From an uncultured Oscillibacter sp. (lineage in GTDB: Bacteria > Bacillota > Clostridia > Oscillospirales > Oscillospiraceae), in contig CAJKKQ010000039.1 in the NCBI GenBank assembly GCA_905200545.1, positions 1-14,716 on the forward strand: a stretch of DNA of 14,716 bases, read 5' to 3'. The notes under the pieces were generated by a model, which had not been told where the DNA came from, made no database searches, and saw only the letters and a list, made by a program, of their open reading frames with translations. Made by a program: the position numbers and the translations under genes. Shown piece by piece: positions 1-6,549 of this stretch (position 1 is its first letter; every line of letters begins with the position of its first letter).

Positions 1-36
1 ACGGGGCTTTTCCGGTTTGTCGTAATTATACCGTAA

Positions 37-210
37 GGGCACACCTTCGCCACCCTGGCCCTCCAGAACGGCGCGGACATCAAAACCGTCTCCGCCATGC
101 TGGGCCACTACGACGCCGGGTTCACCCTCCGCACCTACACCCACACCACCCGGCAGAAGCAGGACGAGGCGGCCCAGGCCATGGGAAGTCTCATGGCGCA
201 GGTGAGATAG
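37..210 (+). pseudogene. C-terminal remnant of a tyrosine-recombinase integrase
   Basis: This frame reads GHTFATLALQNGADIKTV, then SAMLGHYDAGFTLRTYTHTT, and stops at 208-210. It is the C-terminal end of a phage/ICE-type tyrosine recombinase: the HTFATLA block that normally follows the catalytic Arg of the HxLR box, the LGH box, and the Tyr of TYTH as the probable nucleophile. Only about 57 residues remain. An in-frame TAA at 34-36 ends the frame exactly where the catalytic arginine codon should be, where glycine is read instead, so the protein is broken and lacks its core-binding domain. The 36 bases before it do not continue the family. The fragment points toward the 3' end of tRNA-Thr 176 bp away, as expected for the end of an element that integrated at that tRNA. 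Whether the break is a real deletion or an assembly edge cannot be told here. Confidence 0.8.
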
Positions 211-229
211 AGTTCTCAAAGAAAACCAA

Positions 230-280
230 CAGCGCACCGGCAGGGAAGCCAGACTTCCCTGCCGGTGCGCTGCGTTTTTT
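230..280 (+). terminator. Strong intrinsic terminator after the integrase remnant
   Basis: Bases 230-248 pair with 254-272 in a perfect 19-bp GC-rich stem with a 5-base loop, followed by GCG and six T residues at 275-280. It lies 20 bp after the integrase stop codon and would end its transcript. Confidence 0.85.
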
Positions 281-346
281 GTGCGGAGTGGGTCACGGTG
301 TGGGTCTAGGCCTAACCGCCATCTCAAAGTCAGAACTTTTTACATA

Positions 347-385
347 GCAAAACGCCCCGAAAACGGTTGTTTTCGGGGCGTTTTG
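347..385 (-). terminator. Terminator of tRNA-Thr (probably bidirectional)
   Basis: Bases 348-364 pair with 369-385 in a 17-bp stem with a GGTT loop. The stem carries A-tracts on one arm and T-tracts on the other, so it could end transcripts from either side. On the minus strand it begins directly after the encoded CCA end of the tRNA, so it is best read as the tRNA terminator. Confidence 0.75.
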
Positions 386-461
386 TGGAGCTAGTGGGGT
401 GACTCGAACACCTGACCTGCTGATTACGAATCAGCTGCTCTACCGACTGAGCTACACTAGC
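386..461 (-). tRNA. tRNA-Thr (anticodon CGT)
   Basis: The minus strand folds as a complete 76-nt cloverleaf. The acceptor stem is GCTAGTG (461-455) with CACTAGC (396-390). The D arm is GCTC/GAGC, the anticodon stem GCTGA/TCAGC encloses the loop TTCGTAA (anticodon CGT, reading ACG), and the T arm has the loop TTCGAGT. The discriminator is T, followed by an encoded CCA at 388-386. One A-C mismatch sits at the base of the T stem. A threonine tRNA is inferred from the anticodon. Its own promoter and terminator flank it, so it is a single-gene transcription unit. Confidence 0.93.
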
Positions 462-536
462 AAATCAATTTTTGAAAGAGCGAAAAAGGTTGTCAGAAGT
501 ATCAAAATCCGCCGCTTACACACTCGAGCGAAAGTG

Positions 537-565
537 ATTTTAGCACACTTTCCCAGGAACGTCAA
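537..565 (-). promoter_or_regulatory. Sigma-A promoter of tRNA-Thr
   Basis: On the minus strand there is TTGACG (565-560), a 17-bp spacer, and TAAAAT (542-537) preceded by TG as an extended -10. Start of transcription is expected near 530, giving a roughly 70-nt 5' leader that would be processed off the tRNA. Confidence 0.75.
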
Positions 566-1116
566 CACCTTTTTCAGGAGTCTTTCCGAATATGCGCCAC
601 CGCCCGTATAATACAGTACGTATTTTTGAAGGAAGTCCTGCATTTTTTGTTTGACTCTTTTGTCGAAAATCTGGGAATGTTGGCGCGTCAAGCAGAAAAT
701 ATGGCGATTTTATCTCGGATTTTTTTCTCTTCCCCACAAGAATTTTCGCTATGTTTTTCCTGTATTTTCCAGTTTTCGTCTTTTGCAAGCTTTTTTTGAT
801 ATTAACATAAAATAAAGTGCAACCTATTTCTACAAAAAGTTATTCACATTTTCCACACTCTTTTCCACATTCATTTTTCCCTTATATATCAGTTATTTTA
901 TTACTATTTTCCATTTAATGTAAAACCTGCAAACTGACTTTTTCACCATGTAATATTTTGATTTTAATTTACATAATTTTTTATCTGCATTTTAATTTCT
1001 CCCTTTTCTCAAAAATTATTTTGAAAATCCACATTTTTTGCAAACGAAACCCTGACTCCGTCAAAAAAGCAAGCTTAAACGCTTTACATGCAATCTCATC
1101 TGTTTTTCAAATATGC
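566..1116. other. AT-rich gene-free stretch between tRNA-Thr promoter and tsaD terminator
   Basis: About 550 bp with no frame that looks coding. Short frames on either strand have atypical composition and no family resemblance, and the long plus-strand frame that enters from here is an antisense shadow of tsaD. Base composition drops sharply, especially 780-1120, against the GC-rich genes on both sides. The right flank is the 3' end of an operon and the left flank already has its tRNA promoter, so the stretch is not needed as a promoter for known genes. A perfect TATAAT is at 607-612, without a convincing -35. DnaA-box-like motifs are listed separately. Confidence 0.6.
840..869 (+). repeat. 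Cluster of three DnaA-box-like 9-mers
   Basis: TTATTCACA (840-848) fits the DnaA-box consensus TTATNCACA. It is followed directly by TTTTCCACA (849-857) and, three bases on, by a second TTTTCCACA (861-869); these two each differ at one position from TTATCCACA. A looser AAATCCACA lies at 1025-1033 in the same orientation. All sit inside strongly AT-rich DNA. This is what a DnaA-binding region looks like, but chance matches are easy in AT-rich sequence, so function is an inference. Confidence 0.4.
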
Positions 1117-1158
1117 AAAAATGCAAGGGGAGCGGCGCTTAAAGCGCTGCTCCCCTTG
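1117..1158 (-). terminator. Terminator of the polA-rimI-GNAT-tsaD operon
   Basis: Bases 1124-1139 pair with 1143-1158 in a GC-rich stem with one mismatched pair. On the minus strand it is followed by a run of five T (1121-1117). It starts 12 bp after the tsaD stop codon. Confidence 0.8.
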
Positions 1159-1170
1159 TCCGTTTTCTCC

Positions 1171-2184
1171 TCACGCCCCCTGAGAGATGTCCCGGGTAGC
1201 GTAAGCATTGAGTTCCATCCCCGCTGTGTGCCCGGCCAGATACTCGTAATACCCCTGGGCACCGATCATGGCGCCGTTGTCCCCGCACAGCTTCAGCGGC
1301 GGCAGATACAGCCGGCACCCCTCCCGGCGGCAGGCTGCCTCCAGGTCGCCACGGATGATACTATTGGCCGCTACGCCGCCGGCAGCTACGATCACCTTGC
1401 GTCCCGCCTGACGGGCCGCCGCCATGGCACGGGGCACCAAGGCATCGCTGACCGCCTGGGCAAAGTCCCGGGCCAGGGCTGCCCGATCCAGCTCCTGGCC
1501 TACCTGCTGGGCATGGTGAGCCAGGTTCACCACCGCGGTTTTCAACCCGGAAAAACTCATATCCAGCTCCGCACCGTCCACATGGACATGAGGCAGCTGG
1601 TACACGCCGCCCTTGGAGCCCTGCGCCAAATCGTCCATAGGCTTTCCGCCGGGATAGGGCAGCCCCAACACCCGGGCAGCCTTGTCAAAGCACTCGCCGG
1701 CAGCGTCGTCCCGGGTTGCCCCCAGGATGTGCATATCCGTGTAATCCGCCACATCCACCAGCAGCGTATTGCCGCCGGAGATGGCCAGAGCCAGGAAGGG
1801 CGGTTCCAGCTCCGGGAAGGCCAGGTAATTGGCGGCGATATGGCCTCGGACATGGTGCACCGGGATCAACGGCACTCCCAGCCCGTATGCCATGGACTTG
1901 GCGAAGCTCAGCCCCACCAGCACGGCGCCGATCAGCCCTGGGGCATAGGTGACTGCCACAGCGTCGATATCCTGCCGGGTGCAGTTTGCCTGGGCCAGAG
2001 CCTGCTCCGTCAGGGCGGCGATGACCTCCACGTGCTTGCGGGAGGCGATCTCCGGCACCACGCCGCCGTAAAGGGCGTGCATATCCGCCTGGGAGGCAAC
2101 CATATCCGAGAGCACTCTGCGGCCGTCCTCCACCACCGCCACGGCAGTCTCGTCACAGGAGGACTCAAATGCAAGGATCTTCAT
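1171..2184 (-). CDS. tsaD: tRNA t6A37 threonylcarbamoyltransferase TsaD
   Basis: TsaD transfers the threonylcarbamoyl group from threonylcarbamoyl-AMP to A37 of ANN-decoding tRNAs, in complex with TsaB and TsaE. The 337-residue product has the normal family length and the full ASKHA-fold signature: ESSCDETA near residue 7, metal-binding H111 and H115 in HHVRGH, the nucleotide loop AISGGNT (134-140), RDDAAGECFDK (158-168), FSGLKTAV, VAAGGVAANS and a C-terminal CGDNGAMIG. The start at 2184 was chosen because MKILAFESSC is the conserved N-terminus and a GAGGG site lies 10 nt upstream. The longer frame back to 2265 has no family resemblance and runs into the preceding gene. It is the last gene of the operon, 19 bp after the GNAT gene and ahead of a terminator. 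tsaB and tsaE, often adjacent to tsaD and rimI, are not in this window. Confidence 0.96.
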   Translation of the reverse strand: MKILAFESSCDETAVAVVEDGRRVLSDMVASQADMHALYGGVVPEIASRKHVEVIAALTEQALAQANCTRQDIDAVAVTYAPGLIGAVLVGLSFAKSMAYGLGVPLIPVHHVRGHIAANYLAFPELEPPFLALAISGGNTLLVDVADYTDMHILGATRDDAAGECFDKAARVLGLPYPGGKPMDDLAQGSKGGVYQLPHVHVDGAELDMSFSGLKTAVVNLAHHAQQVGQELDRAALARDFAQAVSDALVPRAMAAARQAGRKVIVAAGGVAANSIIRGDLEAACRREGCRLYLPPLKLCGDNGAMIGAQGYYEYLAGHTAGMELNAYATRDISQGA

Positions 2185-2203
2185 TGGGTCTATTCCCTCT
2201 CTT

Positions 2204-2797
2204 TCATTCGTTCCAGGCCACTTTGGGCAGCGGCTTGGCGCCGGGCGCCCGGGGGATGCGCACATACCGGGCGTATTTGTCCGGGGAGAATCGCTTCAAA
2301 TAGATATCCCGGTGGGCCTCCATGAGCCGCTGATCCGCCATGGGCTGCTCCGCCCAATACAGTGTCTTGTAGGGCACGCCGAACATCTCCGTATCGTACC
2401 CGGCCAGCCGGGCGTGGTTGCGGGCATAAAATCCCAGCCGCCGCCGGGCCATGTCGGGGTCCGGTGCGTATTCCGGCATCTCACTCTCCCCCAGGATCAC
2501 CATACCCGGCTCCGCCTCCAGCATCTTCCCGATCAGCAGCGCCCCCACGCCCCCGTTGCGGCAGCGGGGGGAAACGCACAGATAATCCAGCAGCGCCCAG
2601 CCCGGGTCTCCCAGCCACAAAAAGCACTCTCCCACGATCTCCGATCCGTCAAAGAGGCACCAGGGCCGGTAATACCCGTCCTCCAGCATCCGGCGGATGA
2701 TCCGCAGGGGCTTCAATTCCGCCGCCGGGAAAGAAACTTTCAGATGGGCGTCATACACCGTCTCCAGCTGTTCCGGCGTCGGCAGCTTCAGCTCCAT
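2204..2797 (-). CDS. GNAT-family N-acetyltransferase, substrate unknown
   Basis: A 197-residue cytoplasmic protein with a GNAT-like layout. Beta strands around residues 44-75 (WCLFDGSEIVGECFLWL, then ALLDYLCV) lead into VSPRCRNGGVGALLIG (75-90), which fits the acetyl-CoA pyrophosphate loop R-x-x-G-x-G/A. A second helix-strand unit ends in GESEMPEY and LGFYARNHARLAGYDTEMFG, where GFY is typical of GNAT motif B. The tail after residue 150 is charged and not diagnostic. The gene overlaps the 3' end of rimI by 47 bp and is followed by tsaD after 19 bp, so the two acetyltransferase genes are translationally linked. It is not RimI, since the neighbouring gene fits RimI much better, and its substrate cannot be read from the sequence. 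The ATG at 2797 is preferred over a TTG two codons upstream. Confidence 0.85.
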   Translation of the reverse strand: MELKLPTPEQLETVYDAHLKVSFPAAELKPLRIIRRMLEDGYYRPWCLFDGSEIVGECFLWLGDPGWALLDYLCVSPRCRNGGVGALLIGKMLEAEPGMVILGESEMPEYAPDPDMARRRLGFYARNHARLAGYDTEMFGVPYKTLYWAEQPMADQRLMEAHRDIYLKRFSPDKYARYVRIPRAPGAKPLPKVAWNE

Positions 2798-3254
2798 AGT
2801 CAAACTCCTTCGTCATGATGATGGCATCCTCCTTGGGATGCTCATAGTAATTCTTCCGGCGGCCCACACTGCGAAAGCCCAGCCCGCCGTAAAGGGCGAT
2901 GGCACCGTAATTGGATGCCCGTACCTCCAACGTCAAAAAGGCCAGGTGATTGCCTTTGGCGAAGTTCAAAAACACCGCCAGCAGCTGCCCCGCCACTCCC
3001 TGACGGCGATACTCCGGCTGCACCGCCACATTGGTGATATACCCCTCGTCCAAAATCACCTGCAAGCCGGCATAGCCCGCCACGTGGCCCCCGTCGTCTA
3101 GAGCCACCAGGAAGGCGGAGCAGGCATTGTCCAACTCCTCTGCCAGCATGTTCCGGGACCAGGGGGTGGAAAAACAGACCTGCTCCAGCTCTGCGATCTC
3201 GTCCAGATGGTCGGCATTCATGGGCACGATACGCACATGCATTTGTTCTCTCAT
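2751..3254 (-). CDS. rimI: Ribosomal protein S18 alanine N-acetyltransferase RimI
   Basis: A GNAT enzyme that acetylates the N-terminal alanine of ribosomal protein S18; in many Firmicutes it is encoded next to tsaD. The 167-residue product has VQPEYRRQGVAGQLL (78-92) as the acetyl-CoA loop. It also has LEVRASN (109-115) with E110 as the probable general base, LYGGLGF with Y122 as the probable general acid, and the RimI signature GRRKNYYEHPKEDAIIM (131-147). A loosely conserved tail of about 16 residues after KEF is specified by the stretch that overlaps the next gene. The ATG at 3254 follows a GGAGAGGAG site 6 nt upstream; a longer frame to 3284 has no matching site. It starts 55 bp after the polA stop codon and overlaps the GNAT gene by 47 bp. 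Confidence 0.93.
   Translation of the reverse strand: MREQMHVRIVPMNADHLDEIAELEQVCFSTPWSRNMLAEELDNACSAFLVALDDGGHVAGYAGLQVILDEGYITNVAVQPEYRRQGVAGQLLAVFLNFAKGNHLAFLTLEVRASNYGAIALYGGLGFRSVGRRKNYYEHPKEDAIIMTKEFDYGAEAADAGTAGDGV
2805..2810 (-). promoter_or_regulatory. Ribosome binding site that fixes the GNAT start
   Basis: AAGGAG on the minus strand lies 7 nt before the ATG at 2797 but only 1 nt before the alternative TTG at 2803, so the ATG is the real start. The site lies inside the rimI coding sequence. Confidence 0.8.
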
Positions 3255-3309
3255 CGTTTTCTCCTCTCCGCCCGCAGGCGGCAACTTGGATTTTGTTCCG
3301 CTTCCCGGC

Positions 3310-5967
3310 TCAATCCTTGGCTTCCAGCCAGTTTTTGCCCCAGTGGGCTTCCGCTGTCAGGGGCACGGAAAGGGTCACCACCCGCTCCATCTCCTCGGCC
3401 AGGATCCGGGCCACCTCCGGGGCATCCGCCTCCGGGCACTCCACGATCAGTTCGTCGTGAACCTGGAGCACCAGCCGGGCCTGGGGCAGGTCATCTTTCA
3501 GCCGCCGCCACACGGCGATCATAGCCAGCTTCATGATGTCCGCTGCCGTGCCCTGGATGGGCATATTCAGTGCCACCCGCTCACCGAAGGCGCGCAGGTT
3601 GCGGTTGGAGGAGGTGAGCTCCGGCAGATCCCGCCGCCGGTGGAACAGTGTCTCCACAAAGCCTGTCTCCCGGGCCTTTTCCACCACGGCGTCCATATAC
3701 TTCCGCACACCGGGGAAGGTGGCAAAATACGCCTCCATATACGCCTTGGCCTCCGCCACCGTGGAGCCGATGTCCTGGCTCAGGGAAAAGGCGGAGATGC
3801 CGTAGACAATGCCGAAGTTCACCGCTTTGGCCCGGCGGCGCATCTCATGGGTCACGTCCTGGGGTGCCACGTGGAAGACCTTGGCCGCCGTCTCGGCGTG
3901 AAAGTCCCCGCCGGAGAGGAAAGCCTCCCGCATCCCCTCATCGCCGGAGATGTGGGCCAGGAGCCGCAGCTCGATCTGGGAGTAGTCCGCATCCACCAGC
4001 ACACACCCATCGGCGGGAATGAACATCTTGCGGATCTCGCTGCCCAGGTCGGTGCGGGTGGGAATGTTCTGGAGATTGGGCTCCGTGGAGCTCAGGCGGC
4101 CGGTGGCGGTCACCGTCATCTGGAAAGAGGTACGCACCCTGCCGTCGCTGTCCATGGCTTTGAGCAAACCGTCGGCATAGGTGGACTTGAGCTTGGTAAG
4201 CTGGCGGTACTCCAGCACCGCCCCCACGATAGGGGCCTCATAACGGAGCTTTTCCAGCACGTCGGCATTGGTGGACCAGCCGGTCTTCGTCTTCTTGCCG
4301 TGGGGCAGGCCCAGCTTGTCAAAGAGGATCTGGCCCAACTGCTTGGGGGAGTTGATGTTGAACTCCTCCCCCGCCATATCATAGATCCGCTGCTGAATCT
4401 CCCCGGCCCGGGCGGAGAGCAGCTCTCCAAAGGCGGCCAGAGCCCGGGCATCCACCCGGCAGCCGGCCAGCTCCATCTCCGCCAGTACCCGGCAAAGAGG
4501 CATCTCCACCGTTTGGAGCAGATCCCACAGATCCTTCTCCCGGAGCTTGGGGACCAGGGTTTCGTACAGGGCGTCCACCGCCGCGGCGTATCGATCGAAG
4601 CTGGCCTGGGCCGCCGCCGGGTCTCCCAGCAGGGAGAAGGCGTCCTTTTCCAGATGGAGCGGCTTGGGCAGCTCCTCATTGTAATAGGTCACAAAGAGGC
4701 GCGCCAAGTCGTAGCTTCCCGCCGTTGCGTCCAGCAGGTAGGCCGCCAGGGCTGTGTCAAAGTTGAAGCCCTCAGCAGGGAGTCCATTTTCCAGCAGCGT
4801 GCGCATGAGGTCTTTGACGTTGTGGGAGACCTTTTTGATATCGGCGGAGAACAACGCCCGCAAAAGGGCATTCCAATTTCCCTGATACTGGTCGAAGAAC
4901 AGCTCGGCCGTCAGGGCAGTCGTTTCCCCGGTCCCGCACACCACCGACACGCCGGTGAGGTCCGGCAGGGCCAGCAGGGCCACATGGTCCGCTTTCCGCC
5001 ACAGGGAGAGCATCTGCTCCGCCTGCTGCGGCTCCGTCACCTGCTCCACTGTCACGGTAAAGTCCGCGGCTTTTTTCTCCGCCGCCTGGGCGGCAGTTTC
5101 TGCCGTGAGGCCGAAGCGCTCGATGAGCTTGGTGAACTCCAGCCGCAAAAAGAGGGGGTACGCCGCCGGGCCGGGGTCACGCACCAGATTGTCCTCCGGG
5201 CGGAACTCCAGCGGCGCGTCGGTGGCAATGGTGGCCAGCCAATAGGAATGGCGGGCGCTCTCCTCCCCAGCGGCCAGTTTTCGGATGGCGGCGGGCTTTG
5301 CCTCGATGTCCGGCATCTTCTCGTAGAGGGTCTCGATGCTGCCGTACTTCTGGATGAGATCCATGGCGGTCTTCTCTCCCACACCGGGGACGCCGGGGAT
5401 GTTGTCGGAGGCGTCCCCCATGAGGGCCTTGAGGTCGATCATGTGGATGGGATCGAAGCCGTATTGTTCCCGGAAGGCCGCCGGAGTCATGTCCTTGGTG
5501 GTGGTCTGGCCCATGCGGGTTGACACCAGCTTCACCTTGGTCTTGTCGGTGATGAGCTGCAGGGAGTCCTTGTCCCCCGTCACCACCACGCACTCCCAGT
5601 CCGATGCCTCACACTTGCGGGAAATGGTGCCCAGCAGGTCGTCCGCCTCCCATCCCTCCAGCTCGTAGCGGGGGATGTTCAGGGCATCCAGAACCTCCTT
5701 GAGCACCGGCATCTGCATGCGCAGCTCCTCCGGCATGGGCTTGCGGGTGGCCTTGTACGCCTCGTCCGCCGTGTGGCGGAAGGTGGGGGCGTGGACATCA
5801 AAGGTGACGCACACCGCGTCGGGCTTCTCCTCCTCCCGCAGCCGCAGCAGCGTGGTGAGAAAGCCGAACACGGCGTGGGTATAGAGCCCGTCCCGGGTGG
5901 TAAGGGGGCGGATGCCGTAATAGGCCCGGTTGATGATGCTGTTGCCGTCAATGGCCATGAGCTTCAT
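3310..5967 (-). CDS. polA: DNA polymerase I
   Basis: Pol I fills gaps, removes RNA primers of Okazaki fragments and acts in excision repair. The 885-residue product contains a 5'-3' FEN-type nuclease domain (about 1-290; D7, EADD at 107-110, TGDKD at 130-134, and the helix-hairpin-helix GVPGVGEKT at 192-200). A degenerate 3'-5' exonuclease-like domain (about 310-480) follows, then the family-A polymerase: motif A DYSQIELR (D661), the O-helix motif RAKAVNFGIVYG (K714) and motif C VHDE (D838). In the exonuclease-like domain the usual DxE motif is replaced by LPDLTG, the N-x-x-x-Y/F-D motif reads HNVKDLM, and the YxxxD spacing is lost. Proofreading is therefore probably absent, as in Taq and Bacillus enzymes. 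The ATG at 5967 follows AGGAGG by 7 nt; the frame extends about 50 codons further upstream without family resemblance. First gene of the operon. Confidence 0.97.
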   Translation of the reverse strand: MKLMAIDGNSIINRAYYGIRPLTTRDGLYTHAVFGFLTTLLRLREEEKPDAVCVTFDVHAPTFRHTADEAYKATRKPMPEELRMQMPVLKEVLDALNIPRYELEGWEADDLLGTISRKCEASDWECVVVTGDKDSLQLITDKTKVKLVSTRMGQTTTKDMTPAAFREQYGFDPIHMIDLKALMGDASDNIPGVPGVGEKTAMDLIQKYGSIETLYEKMPDIEAKPAAIRKLAAGEESARHSYWLATIATDAPLEFRPEDNLVRDPGPAAYPLFLRLEFTKLIERFGLTAETAAQAAEKKAADFTVTVEQVTEPQQAEQMLSLWRKADHVALLALPDLTGVSVVCGTGETTALTAELFFDQYQGNWNALLRALFSADIKKVSHNVKDLMRTLLENGLPAEGFNFDTALAAYLLDATAGSYDLARLFVTYYNEELPKPLHLEKDAFSLLGDPAAAQASFDRYAAAVDALYETLVPKLREKDLWDLLQTVEMPLCRVLAEMELAGCRVDARALAAFGELLSARAGEIQQRIYDMAGEEFNINSPKQLGQILFDKLGLPHGKKTKTGWSTNADVLEKLRYEAPIVGAVLEYRQLTKLKSTYADGLLKAMDSDGRVRTSFQMTVTATGRLSSTEPNLQNIPTRTDLGSEIRKMFIPADGCVLVDADYSQIELRLLAHISGDEGMREAFLSGGDFHAETAAKVFHVAPQDVTHEMRRRAKAVNFGIVYGISAFSLSQDIGSTVAEAKAYMEAYFATFPGVRKYMDAVVEKARETGFVETLFHRRRDLPELTSSNRNLRAFGERVALNMPIQGTAADIMKLAMIAVWRRLKDDLPQARLVLQVHDELIVECPEADAPEVARILAEEMERVVTLSVPLTAEAHWGKNWLEAKD

Positions 5968-6003
5968 GGAAATGCCTCCTGGAATGGATTCACAGATTAA
6001 AAT

Positions 6004-6032
6004 AGTATACCCCAAGTTTTGCCTTTGCGCAA
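6004..6032 (-). promoter_or_regulatory. Promoter of the polA operon
   Basis: On the minus strand there is TTGCGC (6032-6027), a 17-bp spacer and TATACT (6009-6004). It would start transcription about 30 nt before polA. It lies back to back with the promoter of the divergent PsiE-family gene. Confidence 0.6.
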
Positions 6033-6040
6033 GGCGGGCC

Positions 6041-6068
6041 TTGACGGCGGCGGGATTTCTGATAAACT
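6041..6068 (+). promoter_or_regulatory. Promoter of the PsiE-family gene
   Basis: TTGACG (6041-6046), a 16-bp spacer and TAAACT (6063-6068), preceded by TG as an extended -10. Its -35 lies only 9 bp from that of the divergent polA promoter, so the two could compete for polymerase. Confidence 0.6.
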
Positions 6069-6102
6069 GAATCCATACATTTTCCCACAAAAGGAGACTC
6101 CC

Positions 6103-6489
6103 ATGAAAGATCCCCACACCCTACTTTTGAAAATTACCCGGATTTTGGAACTGGTGCTGGCCGCCGCCATTCTGGTGGTCATCGTGGCCGGCGCCGTCAT
6201 GCTGTTCTATCAGACTGCCGCGGACCTCACCGCCGTGCCGGAGAGTTTCTCCGTGGGAGATTTCCTCTCGGGAGCGCTGCTGCTGGTGATGGGACTGGAG
6301 TTTGTGAAGATGCTGGCTCTCCACACCGCCGCCTCTGTCATCGACGTGCTGCTCTTCACCATCGCCCGGCAGATGATCGTCACCCACGGCAGCTCCCTGG
6401 ATACCCTCCTGGGGGTAGGCGCCGTGGCGGGGATCTTCGCCATCCGCAAGTTCCTCCACCCCGGCGAGGAGGACGGCACCCAGCACTGA
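6103..6489 (+). CDS. PsiE-family (phosphate-starvation-inducible E) membrane protein
   Basis: A 128-residue protein with four predicted membrane segments, at about 15-37, 53-72, 79-95 and 103-118. The motifs GLEFVKMLALHTAASVIDVL and LLFTIARQMIV, then a LLGVGAVAGIFAIRKFL end, match the pattern I know for the PsiE family, whose E. coli member is induced by phosphate starvation. The biochemical role of the family is not established. The ATG at 6103 follows AAGGAG by 6 nt; a longer frame from 6019 overlaps the promoter and is not used. The gene stands alone between a divergent polA promoter and a terminator. No Pho-type repeat is obvious in its short leader, so phosphate control is known only from relatives, not shown here. 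Confidence 0.8.
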   Translation: MKDPHTLLLKITRILELVLAAAILVVIVAGAVMLFYQTAADLTAVPESFSVGDFLSGALLLVMGLEFVKMLALHTAASVIDVLLFTIARQMIVTHGSSLDTLLGVGAVAGIFAIRKFLHPGEEDGTQH

Positions 6490-6507
6490 TTTTTCCCAAA
6501 AACAGCG

Positions 6508-6549
6508 CACCAGCCGCGGACGGCATTGCGTCCGCGGCTGGTGTTTTTT
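6508..6549 (+). terminator. Terminator between convergent PsiE-family and PAP2 genes
   Basis: Bases 6508-6522 pair with 6529-6543 in a perfect 15-bp stem, followed by six T (6544-6549). On the minus strand a CTGTTTTTGGG tract a few bases past the stem suggests it also works for the PAP2 gene, whose stop codon (6550-6548) lies in the T-run. Confidence 0.88.

Noticed and set aside
607..612. Perfect TATAAT on the plus strand
   Set aside because: The -35 position at the right distance reads TTCCGA and no gene or terminator-bounded RNA follows, so it is not called a promoter.
452..788. Small open frames on the minus strand and one on the plus strand around the tRNA
   Set aside because: They run through the tRNA gene or its promoter, lack good ribosome binding sites and show no protein-like conservation pattern.
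958..2325. 455-residue plus-strand open frame
   Set aside because: It lies antisense to tsaD and the GNAT gene, which are certain. Its product is rich in His, Gln, Gly and Pro without family motifs, and it starts in the AT-rich island. It is a shadow of GC-rich codon usage.
2798..2803. TTG start two codons upstream of the GNAT gene
   Set aside because: It would leave only 1 nt between the AAGGAG site and the start codon; the ATG at 2797 has 7 nt.
3127..5523. 798-residue plus-strand open frame
   Set aside because: Antisense to rimI and polA; low-complexity composition with no recognisable domain and no sensible ribosome binding site.
231..6514. Shared AGCGCACC in the two terminators at 231 and 6504
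   Set aside because: An 8-9 base match in GC-rich hairpins is expected by chance; the stems otherwise differ, so it is not called a repeat family.
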